Part shown: piece by piece, positions 61,466-64,000 of the stretch | Position numbering within the stretch: position 1 is the first letter of the stretch | Layout of the letters: every line of letters begins with the position of its first letter | Origin: Cognaticolwellia beringensis | GTDB lineage: Bacteria > Pseudomonadota > Gammaproteobacteria > Enterobacterales > Alteromonadaceae | Direction of reading: 5' to 3' | DNA: 64,000 nucleotides | Assembly: GCF_002076895.1 (NCBI RefSeq) | Contig: NZ_CP020465.1 | Location: 3,658,001 to 3,722,000, forward strand | Notes under the pieces: model-generated | Database searches by the model: none | The model's input: only the letters and a program-made list of their open reading frames with translations | Told to the model about the DNA's origin: nothing | Translations under genes and position numbers: made by a program

Positions 61466-63189
61466 TAGGCTTTAACTCCTTTTTTAATCCACATTTCATC
61501 AATAGCGCCAGTACGTATTTGCATCGGGTATACATGCTCATTTTCGTCAACTAACACATCAACAAAGACCAGACGATTTTTAATTGCAAAGGCCTCTTCA
61601 ATTTTTTCATCTAACTCATCAAGGGTATTAATTTGCATACCTACATGACCATAAGATTCAGCTAATTTAACAAAATCAGGTAAAGATTCCATATAGGAAG
61701 ATGAATGACGACCGCCATACACCATGTCTTGCCATTGACGCACCATACCTAAAGAACGGTTGTTTAATGAAATAATGACCACGGGTAAGTTATATTGCAG
61801 ACAAGTCGAAAGTTCTTGTATGTTCATTTGAATAGAGCCGTCACCGGTAATACAAATAACATGGCTATCAGGGAAAGCTAATTTTACGCCCATAGCGGCC
61901 GGTAAGCCAAATCCCATAGTGCCTAAGCCGCCTGAATTTATCCATTGGCGAGGTTTAGCAAAGGGGTAGTATTGCGCGGCAAACATTTGATGTTGTCCCA
62001 CATCAGAGCATACATAGGCTTCACCTTTAGTGGCTTTATACATGGATTCAATAACACGCTGAGGTTTTATCTTTCCGTCTGTTTGCTCATAGCTAACACT
62101 GTTAACTGCTCGCCATTGTGCAATTTGTTGCCACCATGTTTGGTTTTCTTCTTGATTGACACTAAATTGTTTTTCTTCAAGCTCATCAAGTAATTGTTTA
62201 ATTACTATATCGAGTAAACCCACTACAGGAATATGGGCATTGATGGTTTTAGAGATTGAAGTTGGATCTATATCAACATGCACAATAGTCGCATCAGGGC
62301 AGAATTTCTTAACATTGTTTGTGACACGGTCATCAAACCTTGCTCCTAAAGCGAGAATAACATCCGCATTAGCCATGGCCTTGTTAGCTTCCAGGCTCCC
62401 GTGCATGCCCAACATGCCAATGAAGTTATCATGTAAACCTGATATGGCGCCTAGCCCCATTAAGGTGTTAGTAATAGGTGCATTGAGCTTTTCTACTAAT
62501 TCAGTCAGTAACTCAGCAGCGTTAGCTATTATAACGCCGCCGCCAGCGTATATAACTAGGCGTTTTGCTTTTGTTATAGCTTGAACCGCTTTCTTAATTT
62601 GGCGGTGGTGACCTTTTACTGTCGGATTGTAAGAGCGCATATTAACTTCTGAGTTATAGACAAATTCAGCAGTGTATTGTGGCATTAAAATATCTTTGGG
62701 TAGTTCGATAACAACCGGGCCCGGTCGACCTGTACTGGCAATATAAAATGCTTTTGCGATAGTGTTAGGAATATCAACAACATTACGACAGTTAAAACTA
62801 TGTTTCACAATGGGTCGAGAGCAACCTACGATGTCAGTTTCTTGAAATGCGTCGTCGCCAATTAAATTCGTTGGCACTTGCCCGGAAAGTACCACCATAG
62901 GAATGGAGTCCATATAGGCAGTTGCTATACCGGTAATACAATTAGTGGCACCAGGCCCTGATGTTGCTAACACAACACCGACTTCGCCGGTAGCGCGCGC
63001 AAAGCCATCTGCCATGTGTGTTGCTGCCTGCTCGTGACGAACAAGAATATGCTCAACATCATCTTGTCGAAACAGTGCATCATAAATGTCTAGTACTGTC
63101 CCTCCTGGGTAGCCAAACAAATATTTTACCTTAAGTGCTGACAGGGTTTTTACTACCAGTTCTGCACCTGAGAATAGCTCTTTTGTCAT
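61465..63189 (-). CDS. ilvI: Acetolactate synthase III, large catalytic subunit IlvI
   Basis: A 574-aa TPP-dependent acetolactate synthase, the first common step in valine, isoleucine and leucine synthesis. Visible blocks: [16 protein letters not shown] and [35 protein letters not shown] (TPP-pyrimidine side, with the catalytic Glu in RHEQ), [11 protein letters not shown] (FAD-binding region), and [15 protein letters not shown] with [16 protein letters not shown] (TPP diphosphate and Mg). AAGGGA precedes the ATG. The leader upstream carries an attenuator. Confidence 0.97.
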   Translation of the reverse strand: MTKELFSGAELVVKTLSALKVKYLFGYPGGTVLDIYDALFRQDDVEHILVRHEQAATHMADGFARATGEVGVVLATSGPGATNCITGIATAYMDSIPMVVLSGQVPTNLIGDDAFQETDIVGCSRPIVKHSFNCRNVVDIPNTIAKAFYIASTGRPGPVVIELPKDILMPQYTAEFVYNSEVNMRSYNPTVKGHHRQIKKAVQAITKAKRLVIYAGGGVIIANAAELLTELVEKLNAPITNTLMGLGAISGLHDNFIGMLGMHGSLEANKAMANADVILALGARFDDRVTNNVKKFCPDATIVHVDIDPTSISKTINAHIPVVGLLDIVIKQLLDELEEKQFSVNQEENQTWWQQIAQWRAVNSVSYEQTDGKIKPQRVIESMYKATKGEAYVCSDVGQHQMFAAQYYPFAKPRQWINSGGLGTMGFGLPAAMGVKLAFPDSHVICITGDGSIQMNIQELSTCLQYNLPVVIISLNNRSLGMVRQWQDMVYGGRHSSSYMESLPDFVKLAESYGHVGMQINTLDELDEKIEEAFAIKNRLVFVDVLVDENEHVYPMQIRTGAIDEMWIKKGVKA

Positions 63190-63223
63190 ATGTAATCCCT
63201 TTAATAAATCGATAAATAGCGAT

Positions 63224-63257
63224 AAAAAAACCCCCGTTCTTTTCAGAGCGAGGGTTT
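63224..63257 (-). terminator. ilvIH attenuator (terminator)
   Basis: On the minus strand AAACCCTCG (63249-63257) pairs with CGGGGGTTT (63228-63236), with one T:G pair, followed by seven T. It lies between the leader peptide and ilvI and is the expected transcription-ending structure of an attenuation system. Confidence 0.88.
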
Positions 63258-63281
63258 ATTGTTTATATTTTTACTTTATTT

Positions 63282-63362
63282 TTACACACAATATCGACCA
63301 CGCTTTGGTTCTAAGACCAAGACGACAACGAGGAGAGATAAGAGCGTGTTTACGAAATTCAT
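63282..63362 (-). CDS. ilvIH leader peptide, 26 aa, Leu/Val-rich
   Basis: A 26-aa frame, ATG at 63362 to TAA at 63282, in the leader of ilvI. The product contains LLSLLVVVLVL, with five Leu and four Val in eleven residues, followed by a polar tail EPKRGRYCV. The stop lies 25 bases before the attenuator. The pause hairpin CTTGGT...ACCAAAG falls at the end of the Leu/Val run. This is the standard layout of branched-chain amino-acid attenuation. The ribosome binding site is weak. Confidence 0.85.
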   Translation of the reverse strand: MNFVNTLLSLLVVVLVLEPKRGRYCV

Positions 63363-63744
63363 AGTAAAATATTGTGTAAAAAAGTAATAGCTACAGTTTT
63401 AAGGGGTTTAGCTATTTCTGTCAATGAAAAGTTAGCAATTATTTATAAGTATTTATTATTTGTTATAGCTCAAAATAAAATTCTGTCATTAATTTAACCT
63501 TTGTCTGGTCATATAATGAGACATGGGGGTAATAAGTAGGTAAGTAAAGTTATTCAAATTGAGCGATGAACTTGCCTCCACCTGTAGCTATATTTTAATA
63601 TTGGTTATATGAAAACTGACTGTTATTGTTTATTATTCTGTGTATAAAACGTAATGTCGTTACATTTTTCAACAGCTTATTAGCGTATCTATGATAGGCT
63701 GTTATAACAAGTTTTAAACACCTCAAAGTTATATGGAAGGATTT
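63363..63744. other. Intergenic between the ilvIH promoter and a DUF4136 lipoprotein gene
   Basis: Besides the ilvIH promoter (63396-63424), no gene or repeat is evident. A GGAAGG box before 63745 belongs to the next gene. Confidence 0.45.
63396..63424 (-). promoter_or_regulatory. Predicted ilvIH promoter
   Basis: On the minus strand the perfect -35 TTGACA (63419-63424) is followed, after 17 bases, by TAAAAC (63396-63401). The start would lie about 27 bases before the leader ATG. Confidence 0.6.
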
Positions 63745-64000
63745 ATGTTAAAAAGTAAACTAATCATAATGTTAGCACTTGTTAGTGCAATGGCCGGCTG
63801 TGTATCAACGCAACAAGCTAGAGTTGACTTTGATCGCAATAGTGAGATAGCTACATCGCATTATAAAACATTCGCATGGCTTAATGAAACAAAGGCTTTA
63901 GCTGAATCTGTTGATGCTAATCCAGTGATGAAAGTTAGAATTGATAACGCCATTGAACAGGCTTTTATCGCCAAAGGCTATCAATTAGTTAAAGAAGCAG
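63745..64000 (+). CDS. DUF4136 lipoprotein, 5' part (gene leaves right edge)
   Basis: The first 85 residues of a probable outer-membrane lipoprotein. Signal peptide with lipobox: KLIIMLALVSAMAGC, the mature Cys being residue 18. The mature part (VDFDRNSEIATSHYKTFAWLNE, then IDNAIEQAFIAKGYQLVKEA) is the N-terminal pattern of DUF4136, whose members are found across proteobacteria without known function. GGAAGG precedes the ATG. The remainder lies outside the window. Confidence 0.85.
   Translation, partial: MLKSKLIIMLALVSAMAGCVSTQQARVDFDRNSEIATSHYKTFAWLNETKALAESVDANPVMKVRIDNAIEQAFIAKGYQLVKEA

Overview
The window looks like chromosome of a marine gammaproteobacterium of the Alteromonadales, most likely the Colwelliaceae (Colwellia or Thalassotalea type). 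This rests on the low GC, the recC-recB-recD order without ptrA, several small families common in that group (DUF2986, DUF3087, DUF3466, DUF5062) and a TonB-receptor route for sugar uptake. The assignment is from memory of gene families, not from a search.

Layout. 1-7.3 kb: the 3' end of nhaA followed by small, mostly singly transcribed genes (UPF0060 membrane protein, DksA-like zinc finger, DUF1090, a lipoprotein, VOC, DoxX-like, flavodoxin-like, SRPBCC). 7.4-17.0 kb: the recCBD operon with overlapping genes. 17-19.3 kb: small conserved genes. 19.4-21.3 kb: an IS3-family element beside a decaying tetR/alcohol dehydrogenase pair. 21.5-28.7 kb: a sucrose island with a TonB receptor, a GPH-type symporter, sucrose phosphorylase and a LacI repressor. 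Two identical 14-bp palindromes, before the receptor and before the phosphorylase, are probably its operators. 28.7-31 kb: poorly coding, relic-like DNA. 31-37.4 kb: S9 peptidase, enoyl-CoA hydratase, isoaspartyl peptidase, creA, an unknown conserved protein and a CBS-domain protein. 37.6-47.6 kb: hrpA, PilZ, rlmI, acylphosphatase, quinone oxidoreductase, a Sel1-like protein, DUF1653 and moaCDE. 48.2-52.6 kb: an octaheme cytochrome with TPR repeats, whose upstream region carries a solitary copy of the IS end, then an MBL hydrolase and a small unknown. 53.4-54.5 kb: a tRNA array on the minus strand with four intact initiator tRNA-Met genes and three enlarged, degenerate tRNA-like copies. 54.8-60.8 kb: rlmKL, a glutaredoxin-like gene, uup and a DUF3466 protein. 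61-63.4 kb: ilvIH on the minus strand behind a Leu/Val-rich leader peptide and an attenuator. The window ends inside a DUF4136 lipoprotein gene.

The most unusual observations are the tRNA array with structured but degenerate tRNA-like members, the complete-looking ilvIH attenuation leader, the shared sucrose operator, and the solitary IS end in front of the octaheme cytochrome gene. No CRISPR array, rRNA, prophage or obvious defence system was seen.
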